Assembly: GCA_016758965.1 (NCBI GenBank)
Contig: JAEPRB010000048.1
Span: forward strand, 143,057 to 207,056
Length of the DNA stretch: 64,000 nucleotides
DNA from: Circinella minor
Taxonomy: Eukaryota; Mucoromycota; Mucoromycetes; Mucorales; Lichtheimiaceae
Direction: 5' to 3'
Below the pieces are notes generated by a model. That model worked only from the letters and a program-made list of their open reading frames with translations. It made no database searches and was not told where the DNA came from. How positions within the stretch are numbered: the stretch's first letter is position 1; every line of letters starts with the position of its first letter. Both the position numbers and the translations under genes were made by a program. This document shows positions 1 through 12,557 of this stretch, in pieces.

Positions 1-351
1 TTAATATATCAGATAATTAAATTAGATCATCTAAAAAGTGGACACACGCCAGACATATTCAAACACATGTACAAAAAAAAAAAAAGGTTTGAAATAATTT
101 AGTGAAACAGCACTCGGAGAAGAAAAAGAAAAACTGTAACCCGTGACCGAAAAAAAAAGTGAAAATTGACTGGCAGCAAATGCTGATCGACAGCATTTTA
201 CCAATAGTCTTAAACATTTCTATATTTGGAATTACAAATGAGTTTTTTGGCTATACAAATAGGGTATCAAACGAGAGAAAAAAAAACCGAAAAAATAAAG
301 ATTTCTTTTCTTAAGGTTAGGGGTTGGGTAACTATAGATATATATCTTATT
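1..351. other. Intergenic, downstream of the DUF202 gene
   Basis: AT-rich sequence with several short A or T runs. I see no coding stretch or RNA gene. It probably holds the 3' untranslated region and polyadenylation site of the minus-strand gene that ends at 352. Confidence 0.5.
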
Positions 352-1238
352 CTATCGTTTAAGCAAAACAGCAATCAATAAAAGGATCATAGACAGAAAA
401 GTGATTGCTGAAGTAGAAATGATAATTCCTCTTGAGGCAGGAAAATAACCTTTCGTCATAGTAGTTTGAGAATGGAAATAACGAATGGATGCAAAACATA
501 AAAACACCATAGACATCCCAATAAACATTAATCCTACCGGTCTTCCCCATGTACGTAATTCAGGGTCATGTTCTACTGCTCGATCCAATCGAAATAATTG
601 AGTAATACCCACACCTACTGAAATAGTAGATAAACTTGTTCTTACCCATGCGAGGTATGTTCTTTCATTTGCTATATATTTATCGATAAAGTTAATTATA
701 AATAAAGATAAAGAGATATTATAAAAGTCTAATTTGTACCTAAATGATCTCTTGCAACACTTCCTGAATTTTCTAAATAAAGTGTTGCTGAAATATTGCG
801 AACTCCATTATTCAGTGTCTCGAGCCAACTCGTTTGTGCATTTTTTTTCTTATCGCACCGACGCATAAGTAGGGGTTGTTGTTCATTTATTTCGTTATCT
901 TCGTCTTCAGTTTCATCGCTTTTCTGATATATGACTTGCCTTGAGCATGAACATCGTGGTTGCTCTTGTTCCTGTTGTTCTTGTGTATTTAAAGTATCGC
1001 TCGAATTTGTGCGAGCTGTTATTTTACTATCAAGGTATTGTGATTGTTCTTGTCCTACTACTTGACGCTGTTCTGGCAGGTCACCTGTGTTATCAAGACG
1101 AGAAAAAAAATCGTCTTGTTGTGGTCTTAAGTGAGGTGTATCATTTGGAGTATAAAAAGAACCAGGTGAAGTTGATAATGCTGAAGTTACCATTGTCTGG
1201 TAATTGCGATGCTTAATGGAGGATGGACGTGATGACAT
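352..1238 (-). CDS. DUF202-domain membrane protein
   Basis: Two exons, 1238-740 and 671-352, separated by a 68-bp GT-AG intron. The first ATG in frame is at 1238. The N-terminal ~160 residues are polar and probably disordered, rich in Q, E and S, with a run of acidic residues and an EQQPLLMRR stretch that resembles a membrane-sorting signal. The spliced junction reads ARDHLANERTYLAWVRTS, the signature of the DUF202 (YidH) family, also found at the C-terminus of vacuolar transporter chaperone (VTC) proteins. Three hydrophobic segments follow (around TSLSTISVGVGIT, GLMFIGMSMVFLCFA and FLSMILLLIAVLL), as usual for DUF202. The protein is a three-helix membrane protein of about 270 residues. It has no SPX or polyphosphate-polymerase domain, so it is not VTC4 itself. 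A vacuolar or other endomembrane location is family-based inference, and the molecular function is unknown. Confidence 0.85.
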
Positions 1239-2076
1239 TTTGTATAGTTTATTACCAAAAAGTGCCAAAAAATAAAAAGAAAGAAGAGTGAGAGAGAGAG
1301 AAAAAAAAAGAGGCCGTGAAAATTCTCGGTGGCGGGGTACTATTGGGAAAAGGGGTATATATAAAGTGGGAAATTAGAAAGAATGAATTAAACTATGTTG
1401 TACCACAGTCATATAAATATTGATGCAGATAGCGTCACCCAGGAGGTGTGTTGCGCCTTCCACTGTATCATCATTCTCTCTCTTTGTTCCTAAAACATTT
1501 AACATTATGATGATATATTGACATATTTTCATTCATTCTTTTTTTTTTCTAAATTCTTCTAAAACAAATATATCGTAACCTCCTTGAAAACAAAATAACT
1601 GTACTACAAAAGAAAAATGTATAACAAATATAAAAAAAACCTACTCTAAATTACTACCTTCAAGAATAAAACTCTATATATTCTAAGAGCATAATGGCCT
1701 CGGGTGTAACGTCTTTTTTTCTCTTTTCCTCTGTATAAATATGTATAATAACATGTGTAGTAGTAGATCATCCAGGGGTGAAAAGTACAATAGCGTGCAT
1801 AAAGAAGTTCTTCCTAAAAAAATGTTATGATTTCCATAGTAACTCATTGATTTCTATACCTAACAACCTTTTATATAAAAGCAGCCCAGTATTGTTTGTT
1901 GTAAGACTACTGGTTAATATTCTTGCGTGATCAGTCGTCATCAGGCGTAAAGTAGTTACACCGTAAGAAAAAAAAAAGAAGAATAATAAAATAATAATAA
2001 AAACAAACTGTGTTTTAACTTTCTTTTTTTTCTTTATTGTAACTCGGAGAGTGTAATTGATGATGGAATGATTTTC
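1239..2076. other. Intergenic between two minus-strand genes
   Basis: About 840 bp holding the promoter of the DUF202 gene and the 3' end of the ASNSD1-like gene. A GA-rich tract lies at 1289-1310. I see no coding stretch. Confidence 0.4.
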
Positions 2077-2865
2077 TTATAAACTTTTTGTGAGTTTATG
2101 TTGTCCTTTTTCAGCGCGCGTTTCGCCCGTCATTTTTGCCGTTTTGGCACCAAATTGAATAGCTCGTTTCCAATTCCGACAAGCATGTGTAAGTCCAAGT
2201 GAATAAGCTACTTGTCTTAATAACAGTTTTTCTCCAATTCCACGACCATAACGCATATCCATCTTGATATTAATAGGGAGTCGACATAAATAATTAACTA
2301 CACTTGTACTAAGGAATGGAAATCGTGCTTCTTTACCATGATCGGATATGATACGATCATCACGACCTACGAAGAAAGAAATAACGTATTAGGAGTTTTT
2401 AATTCTTACATTAGGTATATGTATAAAAGTGTATATAGAGCACTCTCTTTTCATTCATCTACAACTAGTATATAATGTATATTAACAAGGGGGGAGAGGA
2501 ATAAGTAGACGACTTATAATACTTTACCTAAATTTCTAAAAGATATCCGATCTACATCTAATTGTGTCTAAAAATTTATATTATTTAGTTCCATTGTATA
2601 ATCGAATGATAATATTATTTATTACCTCTGAAATTAATCTTTCCCATCCACCATGTCGGAAAGCTTCTCGATGTCGTGAATATCCACCTAATTGTTCATC
2701 AGCACCTAATCCTGATATCAAAACCCTTGCATGGCTTTCATAAGGCACATATGTATCATTGACATCAATTTCACCTTTTCCTCGAGATGCAAACCAAAGT
2801 GCCATAGCAATGCTCTAATTATTTTGTTTTTATTTTTAGTTTTTTTTTGCATAATATTATAATAT

Positions 2866-2900
<35 letters not shown>

Positions 2901-4776
2901 AATCTCAAAAAAGAACATAATATGCCGTGTAACTTTTTTTTCTTGGCTTCTTACCAGATCCATTACTGTATCTAAAGGATACATCAAGTCAATAATACGA
3001 TTACGGTGCGTCATTGCTTCCGTATAAGGAACATTTATTTCTACAAAATGCCATGTTCTTTCTGGAGCGATTTTTCTATTTAGATAATCGAGAAAATAAA
3101 TATATAAATAAAAGCTCCTTATTGTGTAATGTGTAAAAATAAAAATAAAAATGAACCCATTGAATGTATATTTACCTTAACTCTTCTACGCTAGCACGTC
3201 CTGTGACCCGGTCAGGAGTATTGTAAGTGTGTTGTTGTTGTTGTTGTTGTTGTTTCTTTTGGTTTGCATTTTGAGCCCTTGGATTCTCAAATGCCACATT
3301 TAGTAAATCAATAGGTTCTGATAAAGGTAGATGACGATGTGCAAGTGCAGCAAGACAAATACAATCAAGTCCACCTGAAAATAAAATTGCTACTCTTGGT
3401 TGAGAATGTATTGAACTGTATAATAGTAATTTATTGTTATTATTTGTTTATGAGATTTTTTTTTTGTTTTCACTGTCTTTCCCTTTTATTTTTTTATCCC
3501 GCCCTTGCATATTTCTTTTTTAAACCCATGACAACGATAATGATGGCGCTTACTCTATAAAAGGTATATCTGCAACGCGGCGTTTTACAGCATCGTCAAG
3601 GACTTTGGTAAAGTTGTAAATTTCTTGTTCTATGTTCTCATCAGGTTGCGGCAAGTAATCATTATTTGTTTCCAATAATTCTGTACTCAAATTATCAGGT
3701 AACTCAGAGTTAAGCCTTGGAAACGGTAATGGCTTTTATGACGATTTTTTTTTTAGAGTTTTAAAATTTAAAGTTTAGAATTTTTTGTTCTTGTTCTTGT
3801 TCTTGTTGTGTTACTCTTATTATGTTGGTTATTATATCATCGTTCTTTCACGCGGAAATAAAAAATATATTTACCAAACTTGGATTTTCTTCTTTTTGTA
3901 ACCATGGATATAATTGAACAGGTAATGATTGATTTATAATAAATACAGGTTCAAATTCTTGTTTGTTCTTATTGTCATCATTATTATCACATAATTGTAT
4001 AGAATAAATTCCATTAGCAGGTACTTCTTGCCATTCTAATCCATCATCTGGTTTTGCTGTTGAACTAAGTAATAATGAATTTTCGTTTTTGCACCATAAT
4101 AAAGATCTTCGACCAAGGCAATCACGTCCAAACCAAATTCTTTTACTTTGTTCCTAAAATACATATTAATATCACATTTAAACACCTTTTGTTCTCTACC
4201 GAAACATTGCAATTTAAGTTGTGATAAATATCTTTTTTTTTTACCTGATAAAATACAAATGCGAAAGGACCTTCTATTTGTGAAAATATATCAAGTAGTT
4301 TTATTGGATCTTTTGAATCAATCTTTGATAAATGTTGCATAAGTGCTGATGTATCATTTTCTTCTAAAGAAATCTAAAAGATTATAACCCAGAGTTATTA
4401 TTATTTAAATTTGCTAAAAAGAGCAGTAGTTATTGATATAAGAATACTTACAGATAATCCATCAAATATTTCACCATTCCAACAAAGAATATTATTATTT
4501 TCACATACAGGTTGAGGTACATTATTACGTCCTCTCAAGTGTAAAACTGTTGAATAAAACTGTAATACTATGTTACTAAAAGTAATTGTCTTTGTCTGTT
4601 GTGAATCAGGTCCTAAATATAAAGTATGATTGGATTAATAAAAGTTAATAAGAGAACTCAGTTTCTTTCAATTAGGAAAAAAAAATACCTCGGTTTGTAT
4701 TGATTTTCTTCAAAGTTTCCCATTGTTCTATATTAACATTATCTGATGTTGTCAGTGAAAATAATATGCCACACAT
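2077..4776 (-). CDS. ASNSD1: Asparagine synthetase domain-containing protein (ASNSD1-like)
   Basis: Multi-exon gene. The start ATG at 4776 reads [13 protein letters not shown], placing a catalytic-type Cys at position 2 as in class II glutamine amidotransferases. The middle exons give glutamine-amidotransferase-like segments ([24 protein letters not shown]). A PPi-loop-type exon near 3340-3400 reads [19 protein letters not shown], and a later exon reads [21 protein letters not shown], typical of the asparagine-synthetase-like domain of ASNSD1 (yeast YML096W). The C-terminal exon ends [17 protein letters not shown] near 2077. A CAA-type repeat near 3230-3255 encodes polyglutamine. The intron around 2820-2955 contains a T run of about 26 bp. 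ASNSD1 proteins are distinct from true asparagine synthetases and their reaction is not well defined. The gene shares a short divergent promoter with POL1. Confidence 0.85.
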
Positions 4777-5020
4777 TTTTCTTAGTTAAAAGTGTATCTA
4801 TGTATTATTCCCGCTGATTGGGGAAAAATTCACCAAGAAAAACGCGATCGCGTGTTTTTGTGACTGAAACGCGTACCTGACTTTTTTTTTCCCCTCCAGA
4901 CATACACTTCTGAACACATACACATACAAAAAAAAAAGGCGTATCGCTCTTTCTTTCTTTATCAACCCTTTCTTTATTATTATTATTATTTTATATAACA
5001 AAATATAACAGAGAATTTCT
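4777..5020. promoter_or_regulatory. Divergent promoter with MluI cell-cycle-box-like sites (ASNSD1/POL1)
   Basis: This 244-bp gap separates the two start codons. Within otherwise AT-rich DNA it holds the palindrome ACGCGATCGCGT at 4842-4853 and ACGCGT at 4869-4874. ACGCGT is the MCB element bound by MBF (Mbp1/Swi6 or Cdc10 complexes), which drives S-phase genes such as DNA polymerase alpha in yeasts. The sites lie about 150-180 bp upstream of the POL1 start codon. Assigning them to POL1 rather than ASNSD1 is inference. Confidence 0.5.
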
Positions 5021-7751
5021 ATGGATAGAGGTGAAAGACTTGCAAAACTTACTCAATTACGAGATAAAAAGGCTGGAAAACGACATCGAGTAATGCTTAT
5101 ATATATATTATAAATATTCATTCCTTTTATACCAAGCTTCTTTAAACATTGTAGAAGAGTAAAAAACAAATATAGCTAATTCTTTCATTATGAATTATGT
5201 ACATGTGCGTATATTCTCATGTGCCCTTTTTTTTAATTTAGGCGGAAGATCACGATGTATATGAAGAAGTAGACGAACATGATTATAAAGCTGTTTACGA
5301 CGATGCCAATTTCGTTGAAGACGACGACGAAGGAGGTTATATTGATGATGGTTTAAACAACGATGACGAAAATCAATATTCGGATGAATATGACGATACA
5401 GATTCCAAACTTGCCAGTATGCTATTCTTATTTTCCCACACACACACATAATAATAATAATGTATCAATAACAAAATAATAATAATAACTGGGTTATTTA
5501 CTGGTTTATAGGTAAAAGGAAACGTAAAACAACTGGTTTATCATCTAAAGATAAAAAACAACAAGAAGCACAACCACAAACATCACAAAATATTGCTAGT
5601 ATGTTCTCTAAATCAGCTAAAATGTCTGCTGTCAAGGATCGTAAAAAAGCGGATGAGGTAAAAAAAACAAATAATTATAGTAACTGTATACAATAATGAG
5701 AAATAATAGAGTATTAATATATATTCTATTATAATAATAGAAAACGAAAAAGGAAGATGATGATTTTATGGCTGATATTCTTGCAAGTATTGATGAACCT
5801 TCTTCTTCAACTGAACGAAAACGACCTACAGCAAGTACATCATCAGCATCGTCATCACAAAATCATGGATTCTCTCATAGACCACGATCATCATTACGAT
5901 ATGGAACTGGATTAAGCTCTGGATATATGGTTCGTGGTGGTATGGCACAAAAATCATCATCTGAACAATCACCTATATCATCCATCAAGAAAGAACCTTT
6001 AATCGGTAGTAGCAGTAGCATTTTGAAAGGAGTAGAAAGTCTCAAACAAAAGAATCAAAATCGTGTCTCTTTCTCCGCAGAAGAACATAAGAATGGTGAT
6101 GGTGATAATGATGTTAATATGGATGAAGAAGTCTCTACAACTACTAGCCAACAACAGCAAGAAACAAATCAAGATAATGAAAATGATGAATATTTCGATG
6201 ACACAATGATGGCAGCCATGGATGATCATGAAATTAAACAAGAACAACAACAACAACAAGAAAAGGATATTGAATCACTTAATGTACCAAAAGCAGAACC
6301 TACGTCATCATTTACAACTGTTAAAGAAAAGCGTACGGATTTACAAACGTGGGAAAGTGCTGCTGCTATGGTATCAGATTCTATTCCAGCAGATGATTCT
6401 ATAGAAGATGTTGTACGTTCTATGGAACCACCACGTAATATGGATGCATTGGAAAAAGATGGAAGTTTACATTTGTGGTGGTATGATGCCTACGAAAGAC
6501 GTGATAAGGGTTATATATATTTATTTGGCAAGGTATGTTTTATCATTCAGAATAAGGGAAAAGGAAAGAAGTGTCTAATTATTGTTTTGTTGCTGTTAAT
6601 TTTATAGGTTTTGAATAAATCCAATAATCGTTATATCAGTTGCTGTGTTACCGTTAAAAATATTGAACGAACGCTTTTCCTTCTTCCTCGAAAATATAAA
6701 CTTGATGCACAAGGAAATCCAACCCAAGAAGAAGTTAATATTCAAGATGTTCATGCAGAATTCACAGCAATTTCCAATATTAGTAAATTTCTTGCAAAAC
6801 CTGTATCTAGAAAGTATGCTTTTGAATTACCTGATGTACCTGCAGAAGCTGATTATCTTAAAGTCCATTATAGCTATGAAGGTAACAACAGAGTTTTTTT
6901 TTCATATTATATGAGTGTAAAAGTGGTCGGGAAAACATTTCTTTTTCTCTCGCTTCGTGATTCTAATTTTTTATTTTATATAACATAGAGCCTCATTTGC
7001 CTGAAAACTTGACTGGTAGTACATTTAGTCATATCTTTGGCTCAAATACAGGTCCTTTAGAACACTTCTTAGTGAAACGAGATATTATGGGTCCTTGTTG
7101 GTTAAAAATTGAAAATGCCAAACTTAGTGGTAGCAATGTAAGTATTTTGTTGAGAAAATATACTGAACTGCTATTATGTGTGCACGCATAAATATATACT
7201 AATGTACCGTGATATAATATTATATAGGAAACATGGTGTAAAGCTGAAGTAGTTATTGAAGACCCAAAGCTTGTTAATCCATTACGTGATGCAAATGGAA
7301 ACGCACCTAGTCATATTCCTCCTCTTGTTATCTTGTCATTAAGTTTACGAACTGTGATGAACCATCAAAAGAATCAAAATGAAATCGTTGCTGCGAGTGG
7401 TCTTGTTTGTACTCAAGGTAAAACAAAAACAAAAACATAATATTTTTATGTCTTTTCTTGCTTTTGGTCATTAGAAAGGTATTGACACCATTTTTTATTT
7501 TGTATAAAATTAGTTCAAATTGATGAACCAACACCTATTGAAAAACAACCCAAAACTCGGTTTACTATTGTTCGTCAATTGAGTAATACACCTTATCCGG
7601 CTGGATTCAATGATACTGTTGCTCGTGAAAGAAAAACTGGATTTGCTCTTCAAGTTGAACGAACTGAAAATGCTTTGTTGAATTGTTTAATTGGTAAAAA
7701 TAAGGAAAATGGAGAGGTAGAGAGAGAGAGAGATAGAGAGAGAGAGAGATA

Positions 7752-7809
<58 letters not shown>

Positions 7810-10800
7810 GTATAATAGATAAAAAAACAGAAGCTGATTTTTCTTTATATGGTACTATTATCTTTAAATCAGCAAAGATTCATGTTGCTGATCCAGACGT
7901 GATCGTTGGCCATAATTTTGCTGGTTTTGATTTGGATGTATTATTACATCGTATGAAAAATTTAAATACTCAGCATTGGCATAAATTGGGTCGTTTTAAA
8001 CGTAAATTGTAATGTATCATATATATCATCCATTTGTTACGTAAAACTACAACAAACGACAGAATACCTAACCCATAGTTTCCTTTTTTTTATAATATAT
8101 CTAGTTGGCCTAAACTTCAACAAGGTGCAGGTGGTACAGGTGAAGCAACTTATCAAGAAAGAATGTTTATGAGTGGTCGACTTGTTTGTGATACTTATCT
8201 TGCTGCTAAAGATTTGATTCGAAGTAAATCCTATCGATTGACCAATTTGGCAGAATCACAACTTAAGATCGATCGTGAAGACCTTGAATATGACAAGACA
8301 CATGACTATTTTGAAGATCCCAAGACATTAATGCATCTTATCAAACACTGTGCTTTTGATACATTTTTAACTTCAGCACTTATGTTTAAACTTCAAATTC
8401 TTCCATTAACAAAACAATTAACAAATTTGGCTGGTAATTTATGGTAAGTGTATGCAAAAATACAAACGAAGTTACGAAAGAAAAGGTGGATTTGTATATA
8501 TAAGTATATGCAGTGATTGATTATTTATTTATATTTATATAAAGGTCAAGATCAATGACAGGCGCTCGCGCAGAACGTAACGAATTCTTGTTACTTCACG
8601 AATTCCATCGACAAAAATATATTTGTCCTGATAAACAATTCGCTAAGACAAGTGCTCCTGAACAGTTGGATCCTGAATTCGATGCAGATGAAGGTAGTAA
8701 TAAGAATCTTATACACATATAAATATACATTGTTTTAGGGAAGTATTAAATATTAAATGTGTGTTTTTTTTAGTTGGTGAACAACTTCAAAAGACAAAAG
8801 GCAAGAGTGGTCGTAGGAAACCTGCATATTCTGGTGGTCTTGTTCTTGAACCAAAGAAAGGGTTTTATGATAAATATGTCTTATTATTGGATTTCAACAG
8901 TTTATATCCTTCTATTATGCAAGAATATAATGTGTGCTTTACTACTGTGCAACGTCATAACATAACCCCTACAACTGGAGAGGTAAACAAATAATAATAA
9001 TAATAGATTATTGGGTTGAGTAGGATGATTATGTATATTGTAAATATGCTAATATAATTGAATATTCTTTTTAATTATTAATGTTCAGGAGGAAACCGAA
9101 GATAAAGTACCTGATGTACCTGATCAATCTATATCTCAAGGTTTATTACCACGTCTTATTAAAACACTTGTTGATCGTCGTCGTCAAGTTAAAAAACTTA
9201 TGAAAGATCCTAAAAACACAGAAACAGAATTCATGCAGGTAAAAAATACAAGTGTTTATATGTGGAACAAAGGAAAGAAAAACATATGCTATATGTAGCA
9301 CACTAACAGAAAAGAAAATCCCCCATAATCAATTTTTATTTATTAGTTCAACATTCGACAACAAGCATTGAAACTTACAGCCAACAGTATGTACGGTTGT
9401 CTTGGTTTTTCTAATTCACGTTTCTATGCCAAACCATTGGCCATGTTGATTACACATAAAGGTCGTGAAATTCTTCAAAACACCGTGGATTTAGCGGGTA
9501 CTTTGGATTTAAATGTCATTTATGGTGATACAGATTCCATTATGGTGTACACAAACGAAAATGATATCCAAAAAGTAAAGGAGATCGGTAACATGATGAA
9601 AAAGAAGGTCAATGAACGCTATAATTTGATGGAAATCGATATCGATGGTTTTTTTAAACATTTGCTTTTACTGAAAAAGAAAAAGTATGCCGCTTTGTTG
9701 GTTGAAGAGAAACCAGATGGAACTCTTTCAGAAACTGTAGAAACAAAAGGTCTTGATCTTGTTCGTAGAGATTGGTGTGATCTTTCACATGATGTATCTT
9801 CGTAAGTTATTATTATTTGATTTATTATGTTCAAAGTGAGGTACTGGATTAAAAGTCTTGACTTATACTAAAAAAATGTATTATTATAGACGAGTATTAT
9901 CTTTTATCTTATCCGAAAAGGATCGTGAAGAAGTAGTGGATGAAATTCATTCATATCTTGAAACTGTTGGAAAAGAAATCCGTGAAGGATCTATACCACT
10001 TGAAAAGTTTGTTATTAATAAGGTAAAATGGAAAAAAAATAGACTTGTTATATTATCCATAAACCTTCTTTTTCTTTTATTTTTAACATACAGATTTTAG
10101 ATGAACAATTTATTAACTTTTTTTTTTCTATTATACTATTTAGCAATTGACCAAGAACCCTCAAGAATATGCTGATGCCAAATCTCAACCTCATGTTCAA
10201 GTAGCATTACGCATGAGACAGGCAGGTATTAGTGTAAAATCTGGAGATACCATTCCTTATGTCATCTGTCAAGTTGATGGTGTTGCCAGCGGTACCAAAC
10301 AAGGATTTGCAGACCGAGCTTATCATCCAGATGACGTTGTTCGTAATGAAATGCAGTTAGATATCGACTGGTATTTAAATCAACAAGTCCATCCACCTAT
10401 CGGACGTTTATGTTCACCCATCGATGGTACCGATATTGCTCGTCTAGCCGAATGTTTAGGGTTGGATAGTACCAAATTCAATGTGAGCCGAAGTTATATT
10501 GAAGAAAATGATGAAGAATTCACTACTTTGGAGTCACAAATTAGTGATGTGGAACGTTTCAAGGATGCTGAACGACTTGTACTTCAATGTGGTTCTTGTA
10601 AACATGAACAACCTTTTGAAGGTATTGCACGTATATTGGATGATAATAATACAGTTGTTTCAGGTCTTCAATGTGAAAATTGTCAACGTATGATTGGTGA
10701 AACAGTGATTCGTAGTGCATTGATTCGTGCTATGCGTCATTTTATTCGACAATATTATCAAGGCTGGTTGGTATGTGATGATAGCACTTGTGACTCTCGA

Positions 10801-11285
10801 ACTCGATCTATGTCTGTCTTTGGCAGACGTTGTTTAAAAGAAAATTGTCACGGTGCAATGAAACGCGAGGTAAAAATAATAATAATCACTTTATCTGTAT
10901 GTGAGTTGTCAAGATAATAACTATATATTTACTAAATGAATTCATTCTATAATATATAGTATACCGATAAACAACTGTATACACAACTCTTATATTTTAC
11001 AACCATTCTTGACCCATCTAAAGCCAGAAAAAACGCTCAAGATTCACCATTATCAGGTATTGTTTAAAAACACAAAACTTTACATTTAGTTAGAACATGT
11101 TGTTGGAACTAATAACAATATATATATATATATCATTATTATTTATTATAGCATCCATTGAATCCATTATTAACAAGCATCATACAACCTTTACAAGACT
11201 TAATGCAGTAGCAGATGGTTATTTACGTCGGTCAGGTTACCGTCATGTAGATTTGACCAAATTGATGTCACTCGTTAAAATTTAA
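5021..11285 (+). CDS. POL1: DNA polymerase alpha catalytic subunit
   Basis: A large family-B polymerase gene with about 17 exons. It starts [20 protein letters not shown] at 5021, the conserved N-terminal motif of Pol alpha, followed by an acidic tail. The exonuclease-like region reads [20 protein letters not shown] near 7884-7943; as in all Pol alpha this domain is expected to lack proofreading. Palm motif A is [14 protein letters not shown] (8889-8930), motif B is [13 protein letters not shown] (about 9371-9409), and motif C is YGDTDSIMV (about 9524-9550). The C-terminal zinc modules show CGSC and CENC pairs (10590-10690) and a second CDD-C/RRC-C cluster near 10775-10850. The last exon ends LMSLVKI at 11285. 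The product starts Okazaki fragments together with primase. A GA microsatellite lies in one intron. Confidence 0.97.
7694..7872 (+). repeat. GA microsatellite inside a POL1 intron
   Basis: The 179-bp intron has donor GTAAAAATA at 7694 and acceptor TTTAAATCAG ending at 7872. Between about 7720 and 7806 it is almost pure GA dinucleotide with regular GATA interruptions. Splicing across it gives [13 protein letters not shown], which fits the Pol alpha exonuclease-like domain and supports these boundaries. Confidence 0.85.
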
Positions 11286-11808
11286 AAATAATACACACAC
11301 ACCCGCATTTATATATACAAGTATAATCATAATAATCATAATAAAATGCATATACTATTTCATCATTATTGATAATAATAACAATAGCAAAGGGCCTATA
11401 TCACTAATGACTATTTTGTTTGTGTTTTGCAATCTTTTGTTGGATCATTCACCCTACTAGCGCCCCCTTTTTTTATACCTGAATCAGTGACACTGGCCAT
11501 GTGGAACAATCATATTTAAAATAGATTCTGATACATTAATTTAAGGGATGGTGAATATTTTGATCAATGTTTTTTTGCTAAATAAAAGTAGCACAGACAT
11601 CATATCCTCTTATGTGTACAAAATGTTTATGACCTCATGACTTCTCTTGTAGAGCATGGTAAACGTAAATAAAAATATAAAATGGGACAAAACAACGTAA
11701 CGAATGAATTCTTTTCCCTTTTTTCTTCTTTTTTTTTTTTTCTTTCTCAAAATAAATTCGTTTTATTCATACCTACTTGTACATTAAGATTATATCTTAT
11801 TTTCAAGA
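11286..11808. other. Intergenic after POL1
   Basis: AT-rich spacer with T-rich tracts just before the next start codon. I see no coding stretch or RNA gene. Both flanking genes are on the plus strand. Confidence 0.4.
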
Positions 11809-12381
11809 ATGTCAGAACTTCGAAAGTATATCATTCAATCTTTTTGTGAAGGTAAGAAGATAACTGAACTATCTTGATTAACAACAGTAACATATGGTAT
11901 GATATAAAAATAAACGCGTTAATATAATAACATCCTATCGTCATTATATAATATATAGATCCATTGGAAACATTGGATGTTCTTGCACAAACATTACGTG
12001 AACTAAACATATATATAACACATGATGATAATGAAGAATTGGGACGACAAGCAAGGTTAGCTGTTTGGCAAAAAGTATTTGTATCTCATATGAATATTTG
12101 GCGATGGGTAATGTTTTTGGCTGATCCAGTATTGCTATATTGGCAAGGAAATGGAAAAGATGATGAGTGTAAAGATTATTCTTTGATCATGAAAAGAAGA
12201 ATAAATGGATTTAGGTAGATCTTTAATAAAAGTTTATCTCACCTATGTTCGTTTGGTCGATTCACTTTCATCATATATAGATCCGAAGCGTAATTCATCT
12301 GCTATTGATAACGGCGTTGATGATGATAGTGATAACCCTCCTTCTCCTCATCCATGTAATGTTGGAAGTAACCGAAGTTAA
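11809..12381 (+). CDS. Small hypothetical protein
   Basis: Three-exon model: 11809-11851, 11959-12168 and 12281-12381, giving 117 residues. It starts MSELRKYIIQSFCEDPLETL and continues LAQTLRELNIYITHDDNEEL, then RLAVWQKVFVSHMNIWRW. The donor GTAAAG at 12169 gives an open acidic, proline-rich tail ending NVGSNRS. If that intron is not used, reading stops in the next codons with the tail MKRRINGFR. The helical, Trp-rich middle has no motif I recognise. The stop lies about 180 bp from the stop of convergent CDC6. Possibly a small complex subunit, but no function can be assigned. Confidence 0.6.
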
Positions 12382-12557
12382 TAATAATCCACGTTAATTT
12401 CATCTATTATGTTACCAACAATGATGATGTTGAACTTATAAAAAACAAACGAAAATAATGTAGTTTTTTTTTCTTTTATTTTATTATTGGTATATAATAA
12501 TAAATATTATTGCTATTCATTCTTCTTTTTCTTTTTAATTATTACATTATAATATGT

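Noticed and set aside
12169..12280. Reading straight through to end the small gene at MKRRINGFR
   Set aside because: A GTAAAG donor and ATATATAG acceptor give a longer open acidic tail in frame; kept only as the alternative.
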